Shown: positions 15,531 to 25,600, counted from the stretch's first letter. The stretch: 36,806 bases of DNA from Flavobacteriaceae bacterium (GCA_947451475.1 CANFZC010000022.1:1-36806), one strand, 5' to 3'. Notes: generated from the letters alone by a model not told the origin. Made by a program: numbers and translations.

Positions 15531-18428
15531 TTATTGCTTAATCAATTTTAATGTTTTCTCATTGTGATTGGCATCAATCACTTTAACCAAATAAACCCCA
15601 CTATTCAAGTCAGATATTTCATAGATATCGCTTTTTAATTTTCCTTCAAAGGTCTTAATTATTTGACCTGTTATAGAATAAATCACAACTTTTGACAAAT
15701 CCGCATTGATAGCAAAATACCCTGAAGTCGGATTGGGGGTTAGGTTAATATAATTCATGGCATTAAAATGCGCTGTTCCCAATACCGCTGGTTGGTTTCC
15801 ATATACTCTAAATCCTCCTGCTTCTATGGTAATTGGCTGTGTAGTACTGCTAACATCCAAAGTAGAATTATCCATTAAATTATACCAGGTCCCTGTATAA
15901 GGAAAATTTGGTGTTACGCTTATAGAAGTAACATTAAAGTTGGATAAAACCACCACATTTTTCAAGGCAGTAGAGGAAGCTGCATTATCATAAATATAAA
16001 TTTTTGGTTCTAAAGTAGTACCCGAATTAATAGCAAAATCTTTACTGAAAACAGCGTTATTCTGTTTTAATTCAATCATCTTAGCATAATTTGAATAGAT
16101 AGCATTTCTATTAGAATCACCCAACCAATTGTTAACCCATTGTGGTTGCGGCTTAGTATCAAGTTTACAATCACCAGCTGCGGCATCCGAATCCGTATTA
16201 ACAGTGCCGTTATTACAAGTAAAAATAGAATCATCACAACCTAAATCAGCAAAATGCCAAATCATCTTTGGTCCAGGGATTAATAATGAAACAGCACCTA
16301 TAGCCGACATTCTTGACAAAGCAGTGTTTAAGGTTCTAACATTGTGCGCCACATTGCTGTTATTTCCATAGATCAAATTCTTATACATTAAGCGCTCTTT
16401 ATCATGACTTTCCGGATAACCCATAACGCGTTTCGCCGTAAATCCATGTGCCGTATTACCCATTCTTGAAATATCATTACTAGAATTATAACCCATAGAT
16501 AATTGATTGTAGGCTGTAGTCATTTCTGACCACATCATCACCCCTTTACTAGGCGTTTCATTAAGTCTATAATTAGCCCATTGTTGCTCTTCGTTATCAG
16601 CCCCTAAATGTTCAAAAATAACATAATGACTCGGGTCTAAACTCCACGAATAATCTGCGTATTCTTTAAGGACATCAACTCGATCTTGACGGTAACCATT
16701 AGTACAAGCATCTTGTCCTCCTGCAACTGTTGAGGGACAAGCTTGGGTAAATCCTTTGGTTAAATCCCAGCGGAATCCATCTATTTTATATTCCTCAATC
16801 CATTGTTTGATTACTCTTTTCACATAGGTTTTGGTTCTTGATTGCTGATGATTAAAATCATTTCCAACGCTATAACTATGGGTAGCAACGGTATTAAAAT
16901 AAGGATTATCAGATGCTGGTGATCCCCATCCATCTCCGTCAGGGTCATTCATCCACATTCTATCCATCGGATTTCTTCCAAACGCATGATTTAACGCAAC
17001 GTCTAATATCACGGCTATGCCATTTTGGTGACATAAATCGATAAACTCTCTTAACTTATCAGCAGGCCCATAGGCTTTGTCGTTAGCAAGGTGGAATGCC
17101 GTATTGTAACCCCAACTTTCATCTCCTTCAAATTCCATAATAGGCATCAACTCAATAGCATTTATATTTAAATTCTTAAAATAATCGATGCGGTCAATCA
17201 AATTCTGATAACTTCTATTGGCATCAAAATCTCTTACCAAAACTTCATAAACAACTAATTTTTCTTTGTCTGGTTTCACAAAATTTAGGGTAGCATCACT
17301 CCATACATAGGGAGTTTGTCCTGTTTTAAGTACCGTAACTTCTCGATCTTGCCCTGAAGCAGTCGGAAAGGGTGGTAAATTAGGATAAACCGTTGGAGAT
17401 ATATATGGGTCGTCATAAGAAGATAAGACCAAAGTAGAATAAGGATCAGCTGTTTTTACCAATACAGGTGAATTAGCGACCGGAGTTTGATCTACAACCC
17501 AATATTGGTAACTGTAATCTACTCCAGGTGTTAATCCTGCTAATTCAATCCAAAATTTAGAAGAGGATACATCTTTTTTCATCGCGTAACTAGTATCGGG
17601 CTGCCAGTTGTTAAAACTACCGGCCACATATACATAATCTTTACCTGGAGCATCTAAAACCAATACAGCCTTAGTCACATCTGTAGCGTCATAATTTATC
17701 CCATCTAATTTCCCAGAAGGTAGGGCCTCACTAACGGTTGGTGGCGTTACAATAACCGAAAACTTTTTGGTTTGCGTAGAAGTTCCTTGCGTGATTACTA
17801 ATTCGTAATTTTGATTAGAAGTAATATTAGTGTGATTGTAAGTATAGGCAGCAACATCCGAAACAGCATCTATAGTCACACCGTTAGCCTTAAGATTATA
17901 ATTGGCATTTCCATTAGTGTTCGAAGCAGATACACTTCTACTACCGCCAGCTGCAATTAAAGTCGCACTATTCTCTGCCGGTGCAATTAAACTTGTTTGA
18001 AAGTAACCTACATTAAAAAAGAAATCCCCACAACTTGGCGCTAGTTTTAAGGTTTGGGTACCGGTAGCATTTCTAAACACCATACCCATCTTAGCCGCAC
18101 TAGCTTGTTGCGTTGCATTTAAATTAAAATAAACACTTGGCGTCATGGTAATACTCCAAGTCCCATTTCCATTATTGGTCATTAAACCAACACCATTATC
18201 CAATCCCCAATTTCCAACTACCGTGGTCCATGCATTACTACTAGGGCCTATACCGGAATGGATATAAACCTTAGCAGGATTCGAACCCATAGTATTACAA
18301 GTCGAACTTGCAAAGGATACCGTAATGGTAATCTGATCCGTAACATTGAAGGTGGCAGGAGAAATAGTAACCTGCTGTGCAAAAACAAAAGAAGTTATTA
18401 GACAAAACAATAAAGCGATTCTTTTCAT
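15531..18428 (-). CDS. Secreted GH13 alpha-amylase with T9SS sorting domain
   Basis: This 965-residue endo-amylase is expected to cut starch outside the cell. A Sec signal (1-17, FVFAQ) is followed by two beta domains (about 18-145 and 150-228) and a CBM48/E-set domain (about 250-335, with YVAGSFNNW). The GH13 barrel covers about 385-800. The conserved regions are DVALNH (476-481), GFRWD with nucleophile Asp555, FEHLG with acid/base Glu606, and ESHD with stabiliser Asp676. A type A T9SS domain (about 895-965, TPNPTSG, ending TLKLIKQ) closes it. There is no lipobox, so unlike SusG it is not a surface lipoprotein. It starts 73 bases after the susE stop and is probably the last gene of the susCDE operon. 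Confidence 0.93.
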   Translation of the reverse strand: MKRIALLFCLITSFVFAQQVTISPATFNVTDQITITVSFASSTCNTMGSNPAKVYIHSGIGPSSNAWTTVVGNWGLDNGVGLMTNNGNGTWSITMTPSVYFNLNATQQASAAKMGMVFRNATGTQTLKLAPSCGDFFFNVGYFQTSLIAPAENSATLIAAGGSRSVSASNTNGNANYNLKANGVTIDAVSDVAAYTYNHTNITSNQNYELVITQGTSTQTKKFSVIVTPPTVSEALPSGKLDGINYDATDVTKAVLVLDAPGKDYVYVAGSFNNWQPDTSYAMKKDVSSSKFWIELAGLTPGVDYSYQYWVVDQTPVANSPVLVKTADPYSTLVLSSYDDPYISPTVYPNLPPFPTASGQDREVTVLKTGQTPYVWSDATLNFVKPDKEKLVVYEVLVRDFDANRSYQNLIDRIDYFKNLNINAIELMPIMEFEGDESWGYNTAFHLANDKAYGPADKLREFIDLCHQNGIAVILDVALNHAFGRNPMDRMWMNDPDGDGWGSPASDNPYFNTVATHSYSVGNDFNHQQSRTKTYVKRVIKQWIEEYKIDGFRWDLTKGFTQACPSTVAGGQDACTNGYRQDRVDVLKEYADYSWSLDPSHYVIFEHLGADNEEQQWANYRLNETPSKGVMMWSEMTTAYNQLSMGYNSSNDISRMGNTAHGFTAKRVMGYPESHDKERLMYKNLIYGNNSNVAHNVRTLNTALSRMSAIGAVSLLIPGPKMIWHFADLGCDDSIFTCNNGTVNTDSDAAAGDCKLDTKPQPQWVNNWLGDSNRNAIYSNYAKMIELKQNNAVFSKDFAINSGTTLEPKIYIYDNAASSTALKNVVVLSNFNVTSISVTPNFPYTGTWYNLMDNSTLDVSSTTQPITIEAGGFRVYGNQPAVLGTAHFNAMNYINLTPNPTSGYFAINADLSKVVIYSITGQIIKTFEGKLKSDIYEISDLNSGVYLVKVIDANHNEKTLKLIKQ

Positions 18429-18501
18429 AGTAAGGGTTTTTTATTTCACAAAGAGCAACTGTAATAGTTGCTCTTCATAAAATTATTTAATTGGTTTTAT
18501 G

Positions 18502-19671
18502 CTATAATTTAGTCATTGTATAAGTATACTTTCTAGGATTACTTAAATCCAGTTCCACTTTATAGGCATCCCTAGTTCCGTCAGCAGTGCCCGGTGCAGT
18601 AATATCACCTTGCCCAGCTACACTATTCTCTTTCAAAGCATTAGCAACAGCTGTCTTTCCTAAGATTGAAACAGCAGTGGTCGCAGTTCCAGGTGCATAA
18701 GGCTGATTTGGTGCCGCTGGCACCACCAAAGCACCGGTCCATAAATTTGATTTGAATTTGAATTTTTTTCCTTTCAGTAAATCTACCTGTCCAGTCCACA
18801 ATTTAGTGGCGGGGTCATACGTTAAGGGCACTTGATTATCATAACCTAATCCAGTACGCGTCGCTACTCCAAATACGCCAAAAGTGGTAAACTTAGAGAT
18901 GGTATACGTATTAGTAGCCAAATTAGCTTTTACTAAGTAATTACCATCAGCGGCCACTGTAATACTAGTAGTTGAACCTCCTGTATTTAAAACTCCGGCT
19001 GACCCACCAAAAACAGTAGGGGCGGCAAAATCATAACACGCATCAGGTTGGTAAAACTTATAAGTTCCTGCCGTTAAATACATATATCCTTCATAATCTG
19101 AATTTGATAACGGGGCAGATGCCGCAATTCTCGGTTCTGTATCAGCAGAATTTCCATCTTTAACTACGGCCATAATAGGCAATTTCAAAGAATAACCAGT
19201 AACTTTTACATTGATTGGATTAGAATATTGAATAAACGCATCTTTAGGATTGCTTCCTAATACTGATTTAATGCGCACATCAACATCCATTTCGCTACAT
19301 TTATAAGTAGGCAAAGCATTAATCAAATTATTAAATTCAGAAACGGTTAAGGTTACATTTCTCGACGTAGGAGTTATGGCATAACCATTTCCTGTGTATT
19401 CCACTGGATTAGATAAAGTGGTATCACTATGGTCAAACACTTGTATCGTATAAGTTGATACCGTAGCCGGACCATTATTGCTTCTGTCCCATTCAAATTT
19501 TCCAAAAACATCCGTAGCAGTGGCCTCCGTTAAAACGGCAGGTGATACTACGCTAGCGTCTTGTCTTAGTTCAAAGCCATTAGCTGATACTAGAGGATCA
19601 TTTGAATTCTCACAAGAAAAAGCTCCTGCGATAAGAAAAGCAAAAAGTGTTGTTTTTACTATATTTTTCAT
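18502..19671 (-). CDS. susE: SusE-type starch-binding outer-membrane lipoprotein
   Basis: The 389-residue protein has a lipoprotein signal (AGAFSC, acylated Cys20) and an N-terminal SusE Ig-like domain (about 25-155, with ELRQDASVVSPAVL and FEWDRS). Two SusE/F-type carbohydrate-binding modules follow in the C-terminal half, one near 165-265 and one near 270-389. SusE holds starch at the cell surface without cutting it. It lies 19 bases after susD in the order susC-susD-susE, as in the Bacteroides sus operon. The modules are more divergent from the KFR-W-W type found in the secreted module proteins, so their specificity may differ. Confidence 0.87.
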   Translation of the reverse strand: MKNIVKTTLFAFLIAGAFSCENSNDPLVSANGFELRQDASVVSPAVLTEATATDVFGKFEWDRSNNGPATVSTYTIQVFDHSDTTLSNPVEYTGNGYAITPTSRNVTLTVSEFNNLINALPTYKCSEMDVDVRIKSVLGSNPKDAFIQYSNPINVKVTGYSLKLPIMAVVKDGNSADTEPRIAASAPLSNSDYEGYMYLTAGTYKFYQPDACYDFAAPTVFGGSAGVLNTGGSTTSITVAADGNYLVKANLATNTYTISKFTTFGVFGVATRTGLGYDNQVPLTYDPATKLWTGQVDLLKGKKFKFKSNLWTGALVVPAAPNQPYAPGTATTAVSILGKTAVANALKENSVAGQGDITAPGTADGTRDAYKVELDLSNPRKYTYTMTKL

Positions 19672-19690
19672 TTAAATATCTTTTATACTA

Positions 19691-21250
19691 TTAATAACCA
19701 GGGTTTTGTGTTAGATTAGGATTGCCTTCCATAGCTCTTTGAGGAATTGGGAAAAGTTTGTAAGTATCCGGAATCGAAGTACCATTCAAGACATTTCCTT
19801 TCCAAGGCCATAAATAACTTCCTCCTGTAAACTTACCAAAACGAATCAAATCGGTTCTTCTGTGCCCTTCAAACATCAACTCTCGACCTCTTTCATCCAA
19901 AATAAAGTCTAATGTTAAATCTCCCGCAGTTACCGCACTAGCTCCTGCTCTTGATCTAATTTGATTTACATAATCCAAAGCTTGAGAAGTTGAACCACCA
20001 GCAGCACCTCTTACCGCACATTCTGCATAAATCAAATACGCATCAGCCAATCGGAATAATGGGAAATCAGTTCCCGAAAAAGCGGTAGGCGTAGAAGCTT
20101 GACCATAGTCATTATTTCTAAATTTAATAGAAGGGAAGCCGTTTGTCCATTCTTTATAATCCGTCATTTCATAAGTATGACCACCGGTCCAAAACAATTG
20201 TGCTCTTTGATCACTTGACGCTGCTAATCCACTAGCGCTATTAGCAAACAAGCCATACCAAGCTTTAGTAGCTCTATGTCCACCCCAGCCTGCAGTCGCA
20301 CCATAATCAGATAAGGTCATGGTGGCCGAATTCAAACTACCATTTACAATATAAGTCGTGTTACCATAACTCTGACTTACTAATGGATCAGCAATCAACG
20401 GATAGATAATTTCAGAAGAAGTATTGTTATCGCCCGAGAATACATGTAAAAAATGCGGGTCTAATGAATACCCTCCTTCATCAATTACTTTTTTGATATA
20501 GGTCAAAGCATCATCATATCTTGGAGTTCCAGTATATACTTCCGCATTCAAATATAATTTAGCCAACAACATTCTGCCAACCGCTTTATTAGCTCTACCA
20601 TAGGCATTGCTAACAGGTAAAGTTGATTCTATCGCTAACAATTCCGACTCTACGAAAGTAAACAATTGCTGTCTAGTGGATTCCGGCAATGGAGCTGAAG
20701 ATCCAATATTATCTTCAGTAGCCAATACTCCTTTTCCAAAACAATCAATTTGGTAATAGTAAGCTAAACATCGTAAGAAACGAACCTCAGCGGTTACAGC
20801 TTCTTTATCAGATACATTTACGGTCTTTAATACAGCCAATAAATTATTACATTGAGGTACAGTGTAGTACACTCTATTATATAAGTAACGGAAGAACTTA
20901 TTGTTTTGATCCCAATTAGAAGTGGTGGTCAACTGGTCTAGCCCATCATCTCCCCAACGGTTTTTCATACCATCGGCAGTAAACTCCTGTAAATTAATAA
21001 TTCCTCTTAAGAAAGGAGATTCTCCCGCGTCGTCACTAATATCTGAACTTCCAGGACCATTTGGCCCAGACAGAGCAAAGGAACCATAAAGTTTCGATAT
21101 AATGCCCGTAATGGCATTGGGATCTTGCGCCAACAATTGATCAAGCGACAATTCCACTTTTGGCTTTGTATCCAACTCATTGGTACAAGAAAAAGCACCA
21201 AGAAGTAAAATACAAACACTAAACAATTTTAAATTTTTCATTTTTTTCAT
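19691..21250 (-). CDS. susD: SusD/RagB-family glycan-binding lipoprotein
   Basis: The protein has 519 residues with a lipoprotein signal (LLGAFSC, acylated Cys22) and the SusD/RagB fold. The N-terminal TPR-like part covers about 40-200 (VRFLRCLAYYYQIDCFGK), and the conserved C-terminal block is RLADAYLIYAECAVRGAAGG, followed by YVNQIRSRAGA, FILDERGRELMFEGHRRTDLIR and KLFPIPQRAMEGNPNLTQNPGY (broken by ordinary linkers). SusD caps the SusC channel and captures maltodextrins. It begins 8 bases after susC, as is usual. A second ATG three codons into the gene could also serve as the start. Substrate is inferred from the amylase neighbours. Confidence 0.93.
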   Translation of the reverse strand: MKKMKNLKLFSVCILLLGAFSCTNELDTKPKVELSLDQLLAQDPNAITGIISKLYGSFALSGPNGPGSSDISDDAGESPFLRGIINLQEFTADGMKNRWGDDGLDQLTTTSNWDQNNKFFRYLYNRVYYTVPQCNNLLAVLKTVNVSDKEAVTAEVRFLRCLAYYYQIDCFGKGVLATEDNIGSSAPLPESTRQQLFTFVESELLAIESTLPVSNAYGRANKAVGRMLLAKLYLNAEVYTGTPRYDDALTYIKKVIDEGGYSLDPHFLHVFSGDNNTSSEIIYPLIADPLVSQSYGNTTYIVNGSLNSATMTLSDYGATAGWGGHRATKAWYGLFANSASGLAASSDQRAQLFWTGGHTYEMTDYKEWTNGFPSIKFRNNDYGQASTPTAFSGTDFPLFRLADAYLIYAECAVRGAAGGSTSQALDYVNQIRSRAGASAVTAGDLTLDFILDERGRELMFEGHRRTDLIRFGKFTGGSYLWPWKGNVLNGTSIPDTYKLFPIPQRAMEGNPNLTQNPGY

Positions 21251-21258
21251 AGTTTTTA

Positions 21259-24200
21259 TTAAAAATCTAAACTCAACCCAAAGGTGTACATTCTGGGTCT
21301 TGGATAAAAGTTATTATCGATTGCATTAAAGTTCTCTGGATCTTGTCCTTTATATTTAGTTAAAATAAAAGCATTATTTATAGCGGTATACAAGCGTAAC
21401 GAAGACGCTTTTGTAAAGTGCTTAAATTTGTAACCCAAGACGATATTCTCACAGCGGATAAAAGTTGCATCCTCTAAGTAATAATCAGAATAAGGAATGT
21501 TTCCTTGGATATTCTGGATCGAAGAATCAGCTTGCCCAGTGTAGAAATTTAGGGCATTGGACAAACTATTTCCAGTTATTGGTACGGAGCTGTCAATCCA
21601 TCCTAACGACATTTTTCTTTGGTTAAATACTTGACCACCAAATTGACCTCTAAAACTAGAACTCAAATCCCAATTTTTATAATTAAACGTAAAACCTAAT
21701 CCAAAAGTCCAGTTAGGACGTAACGCCTTATAATAACGGTCTGCATCGGTGATCTGACCATCGCCATTGCGATCTACAAAAGCACCTACTACTGGCGAAC
21801 CATCTGCAGCATATACTTGCTCAAACACATAAGCAGAGGAAGGTTGGTAGCCAACAGGATTTCTAGCTAAAAAAGCTCCAGTTTGAATACCTATATTTGA
21901 ATTATAATCAGTTGTATACGTAATAGATTTTAGATTAGTTACCTTGGTATAATTATAGGCTAAGTTAGAAGTGAATTCAAGATTTACATCATCCGTTTGT
22001 ATCGGTTTAACATTTAAACTCAATTCAAATCCCTTTCCATCAGTAGAACCCAAATTTTCTACAAAAGTATCGCTTAGTCCTTGCCCAGGAGGTAAGGATA
22101 CTTTGGCCAGCAAATCCGTTGTTTTTTTATTGTATACGTCAAACGATCCCGTAAGGAAATTGTTTTTAAATAAGTCAAAATCCAACCCAATATTGTAGGT
22201 AGTCGTTTTTTCCCAAGTTAAATTAGAGTTGTACGCATTGGCAGAATACAGGTTCGATCCGGGAAGGTATTGACTTGTATTACCCGCAATAGTAAAAAAT
22301 GCCGTTGATGGATAAAACCCTACAGCATCCGTAATGCCTTGTTGACCAGTTTTACCCCATCCAATACGCAACTTGGCATCATTTATAAAACGAACGTCTT
22401 TCAAAAAGCTTTCCTCTTTCAATTTCCAGGCCACGGCCGCAGATGGAAAATATCCCGAGCGCTTGTTTTTCAAAAACAACGAGGAAGCATCAGTTCGCAT
22501 TGATAAAGTAACTAAATATTTTTTAGCAAATTCGATATTGGCTCTACCAAAATACGATTGTAAATTCAAGACATGATAGTACCGATTGTTCTTATTGTTT
22601 TGATCAATATTTAATTCGCGTATTCCTGTTGAGGTATTGTATCGGTATTGATCTTTATGTCCATCCGTCTTAAAGTTTTGATAAGCATAACCCGCTTGTA
22701 CATCAAATTTGTTAATAAAGCCATTCAAACTTTTGGCATACATTAAATAAGAATCCCAAGTAGTATTTGTAATTCTTTGGGCTTCATAATAATTTCTTCC
22801 AGGATTAAACACATAGTTCGAGCTAGGATCAGTCCCTTGATTAAATTGATAGGTCGCTAATGAGTGATCGGTATAAGTCTCTTCAATTACAGAGCGAGAC
22901 GCATCAAGACCAAAATTATTTACAAAACGTAGCTCTGGCAAATAATGGAATTTATAATCAAATTCTGCATTACCCAAGAAACGGTAAATACGTTCCGGCC
23001 TGTCTCTTTGATTTAAAATCGCAACAGGATTCCAAGATCCATCTAACAAATTTCTTCCACCATTAAGTCTAGTATTTTGATAATATCCTCCAAATATATT
23101 ACCCGGTGAATTATCATAAACAGGCTTGGTTGGATCCATATAAACAGCACTGCCCAGAGAACCTTGATCAGAATTATTCTTTCTAGTCGAGATTCCTTTG
23201 GCATTGACATCTACTTTCAAATGTCCATCCCAATAGGTCGGACTAACTTTAAATGAGGCCGTCACCCTTTGATAATCATTCGTTTTTAACAATCCCTCAG
23301 TCTTATTATACCCCAAAGAAGCTCTAAAAGGAACATCTTTGAAAATCTTAGCACGTGCACTAAAGGTATGATCTGTTGACATCGAAGTTCTAAAGATTTG
23401 ATCTTGCCAATCCGTATTCGACAAAATTCTTCCTTCAATAACTCCAGGCGTTAAAGGGTTGTCAACCGTTCCTGCAGGCGCACTAGGATCTGGAACTCCC
23501 AATAAATTGGTGTAACTCGAATGGTATTGCTCTATAAATTTCACAAAAGTTGGCCCGTCCATTACTTTAATTTTCTTTCCAACTTTTCCAGCAGTTACAC
23601 TTGCCGTGAAATTAAATTTTATGCCGTCATTTGAACCTTTTTTAGTGGTAATAATGATAACACCATTAGAAGCTCTAGAACCATAAATTGCCGAGGCACT
23701 AGCATCTTTCAAAACCGTAAAACTTTCTATATCATTAGGATTAATAAGATTTAATGGATTGTTTGCGCCAGCAGGGCCTTCATTGCCAATTGGCACATTA
23801 TCAATTACTATCAATGGATCATTATTTGCATTTAATGAAGAACCTCCTCTAATTCTAATATGAGGAGTAGAATCAGGCGAGCCTCCATCATTAGTAATTC
23901 TGACACCCGCAACTTTACCTGCTAATAATTGATCAGCAGAAACAATGGAACCTTTGTTAAAATCTTTAGAAGTAATGGTACTTACAGAACCGGTAGCATC
24001 TTTTTTCTTTACAGTACCATATCCAACTTGAACTACAACTTCTTGCAATTGGTTGGCGGTTTCGTCCAAGCTTACAGCAATTGATTTTTGACCAGAATAA
24101 GTAACGATATTCGTCTCATAGCCCACAAAAGAGAAGACGATTTTATCGCCAGTCTTTAGTTTTGCCAATTGAAACTTACCGTCAAAATCTGTACTGGTGC

Positions 24201-24351
24201 TTTGTTGAGCGCCTTGAACGGTTACATTCACTCCCGGCAACGGTTGATTCGATTTTTTGTCAACTACAACACCCGTTAAAACATTCTGAGCCAGAACACT
24301 AAAAGGCAGTAGCAGTAATAAAAATAACAACTTTTTGTAAATTGTTTTCAT
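21259..24351 (-). CDS. susC: SusC-family TonB-dependent outer-membrane transporter
   Basis: The 1030-residue receptor imports maltodextrins across the outer membrane using TonB energy. A Sec signal (1-21, SVLAQ) precedes a carboxypeptidase-regulatory-like domain (about 24-105, GVVVDKKSNQPLPGVNVTV and FDGKF). The plug domain (about 115-235) shows the SusC hallmark VLKDASASAIYGSRASNGV. A beta-barrel fills the remainder and ends in an aromatic residue (GLSLDF). It is the first gene of the minus-strand operon and is divergent from the lacI-family gene, with a 14-bp palindromic operator candidate in the shared intergenic region. Substrate is inferred from the operon, since the receptor sequence does not specify it. 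Confidence 0.95.
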   Translation of the reverse strand: MKTIYKKLLFLLLLLPFSVLAQNVLTGVVVDKKSNQPLPGVNVTVQGAQQSTSTDFDGKFQLAKLKTGDKIVFSFVGYETNIVTYSGQKSIAVSLDETANQLQEVVVQVGYGTVKKKDATGSVSTITSKDFNKGSIVSADQLLAGKVAGVRITNDGGSPDSTPHIRIRGGSSLNANNDPLIVIDNVPIGNEGPAGANNPLNLINPNDIESFTVLKDASASAIYGSRASNGVIIITTKKGSNDGIKFNFTASVTAGKVGKKIKVMDGPTFVKFIEQYHSSYTNLLGVPDPSAPAGTVDNPLTPGVIEGRILSNTDWQDQIFRTSMSTDHTFSARAKIFKDVPFRASLGYNKTEGLLKTNDYQRVTASFKVSPTYWDGHLKVDVNAKGISTRKNNSDQGSLGSAVYMDPTKPVYDNSPGNIFGGYYQNTRLNGGRNLLDGSWNPVAILNQRDRPERIYRFLGNAEFDYKFHYLPELRFVNNFGLDASRSVIEETYTDHSLATYQFNQGTDPSSNYVFNPGRNYYEAQRITNTTWDSYLMYAKSLNGFINKFDVQAGYAYQNFKTDGHKDQYRYNTSTGIRELNIDQNNKNNRYYHVLNLQSYFGRANIEFAKKYLVTLSMRTDASSLFLKNKRSGYFPSAAVAWKLKEESFLKDVRFINDAKLRIGWGKTGQQGITDAVGFYPSTAFFTIAGNTSQYLPGSNLYSANAYNSNLTWEKTTTYNIGLDFDLFKNNFLTGSFDVYNKKTTDLLAKVSLPPGQGLSDTFVENLGSTDGKGFELSLNVKPIQTDDVNLEFTSNLAYNYTKVTNLKSITYTTDYNSNIGIQTGAFLARNPVGYQPSSAYVFEQVYAADGSPVVGAFVDRNGDGQITDADRYYKALRPNWTFGLGFTFNYKNWDLSSSFRGQFGGQVFNQRKMSLGWIDSSVPITGNSLSNALNFYTGQADSSIQNIQGNIPYSDYYLEDATFIRCENIVLGYKFKHFTKASSLRLYTAINNAFILTKYKGQDPENFNAIDNNFYPRPRMYTFGLSLDF

Positions 24352-24459
24352 ACATTTTGTTTAGGTTAAAAATTTAATTTTATGCGTATACTTATACTTC
24401 GAATGTTAAATTTATGTAAAATTTCCAACATACCGAATTATGGGCAGTTAAATCGCGTC

Positions 24460-24482
24460 CGAAAACGTTTTCGTGTTGAAAA
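24460..24482. promoter_or_regulatory. Candidate LacI-family operator, site 3 (perfect palindrome)
   Basis: CGAAAACGTTTTCG at 24460-24473 is a perfect 14-bp palindrome with a central CG, typical of LacI-family operators. It lies between susC (109 bases away) and lacI (about 105 bases away), so it can control both and give autoregulation. The 17 bases at 24466-24482 recur exactly at 754-770. I found no clear TAnnTTTG element for either gene in this intergenic region. Confidence 0.7.
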
Positions 24483-24577
24483 CTTTCTTTATTTTTCAAT
24501 ATTTTAAGGCTAAAATTCACAGAATAAAAAAATACAGCTATCTTTATTCAGAAATCAGTTTTTACCCATTCTCAAAA

Positions 24578-25600
24578 ATGAAAAGAAAAGTCACGCTAAA
24601 ACAAATAGCCAAAGAGCTTGATGTGTCCATATCCACCGTATCTAAGTCCCTCAGAAACAGCCTAGAAATTAGCGAAGATACCCGCCAAAAAGTGCAAGCT
24701 TTTGCCAAATTATACAACTACAAACCCAACAATATTGCCCTGAGTTTAAAAAACAAAAAAACCAAGACAATTTGTATTATTATTCCTGAAATTATTCACC
24801 ATTTTTTTGCCACCGTAATCAGTGGAGTTGAAAATGTAGCCAACGAAAATGGATACAATGTTTTAGTCTGCCTTTCCGACGAATCTTTTGACAAAGAAGT
24901 AATCAACATGGAAATGCTAGCCAACGGCAGCATTGACGGATTCATCATGTCGCTATCCAAAGAAACCCAGCAAAAAAAAGACTTCCACCACATCGTAGAA
25001 GTCATTAATCAAGGAATGCCAGTAGTGATGTTCGACCGCGTAACCAACGATATTTTATGCGATAAAGTAATCATCGATGACAATTTAGCCGCCTTCAATG
25101 CTACCCAATATTTAATCGATAAAGGACACAAACAAATCGCCCTAATTACCACGGTTGACTATGTAAGTGTGGGTAAACTGCGAACGGAAGGATACATCAA
25201 AGCCCTACGAACTAATGATCTTAAAGTAGATGAAAACCTAATCCTCAAAATTGAAGATACCGAAAACTTTGAAGAGTCGATAGCCGAATTACTAAACAAC
25301 AACCCCCACCTAGAAGCCATATTTGCAGTAAACGAATTATTTGCCGTAACAGCCATTAAAACAGCTACTAAACTCGGAAAAAATGTACCTGCTGACCTCT
25401 CAGTAATAGGCTTTACAGACGGTATCATTTCCAAATATTCCTCCCCAAGCATCACCACCGTGAGCCAAAACGGAATTAAAATGGGGGGTAAAGCAGCCAA
25501 AATGCTCATCGAAAGACTTGAAGCTGAGGAAGAAGAGGAGGAACAATACAAAACCGAAGTGATTGAAACTGAGTTGGTGGAACGGGAATCTACCCTGTGA
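24578..25600 (+). CDS. LacI-family transcriptional regulator of the starch locus
   Basis: The 340-residue protein has an N-terminal helix-turn-helix (about 4-25, TLKQIAKELDVSISTVSKSL), a hinge region and a periplasmic-binding-protein-like effector domain (about 60-330, VICIIIPEI-like strand, then IDGFIMSLS, VVMFDRV, LIDKGHKQIALIT, IFAVNELFA and DLSVIGFTDG). The open frame extends upstream to 24473, but that would add 35 residues before the HTH and place the start inside the operator, so I chose the ATG at 24578. The effector is probably maltose or a maltodextrin. It ends in an unusual acidic stretch (EAEEEEEEQ). Its position between the susC operon and the maltose genes supports control of both sides. 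Confidence 0.92.
   Translation: MKRKVTLKQIAKELDVSISTVSKSLRNSLEISEDTRQKVQAFAKLYNYKPNNIALSLKNKKTKTICIIIPEIIHHFFATVISGVENVANENGYNVLVCLSDESFDKEVINMEMLANGSIDGFIMSLSKETQQKKDFHHIVEVINQGMPVVMFDRVTNDILCDKVIIDDNLAAFNATQYLIDKGHKQIALITTVDYVSVGKLRTEGYIKALRTNDLKVDENLILKIEDTENFEESIAELLNNNPHLEAIFAVNELFAVTAIKTATKLGKNVPADLSVIGFTDGIISKYSSPSITTVSQNGIKMGGKAAKMLIERLEAEEEEEEQYKTEVIETELVERESTL

Noticed and set aside
24473..24577. An N-terminal extension of 35 residues on the LacI-family regulator.
   Set aside because: It would start inside the operator palindrome and precede an HTH that normally lies at the very N-terminus.
25159..25551. Long open frame on the minus strand inside the LacI gene.
   Set aside because: It is a Ser-rich antisense shadow of the acidic regulator sequence with no protein features of its own.
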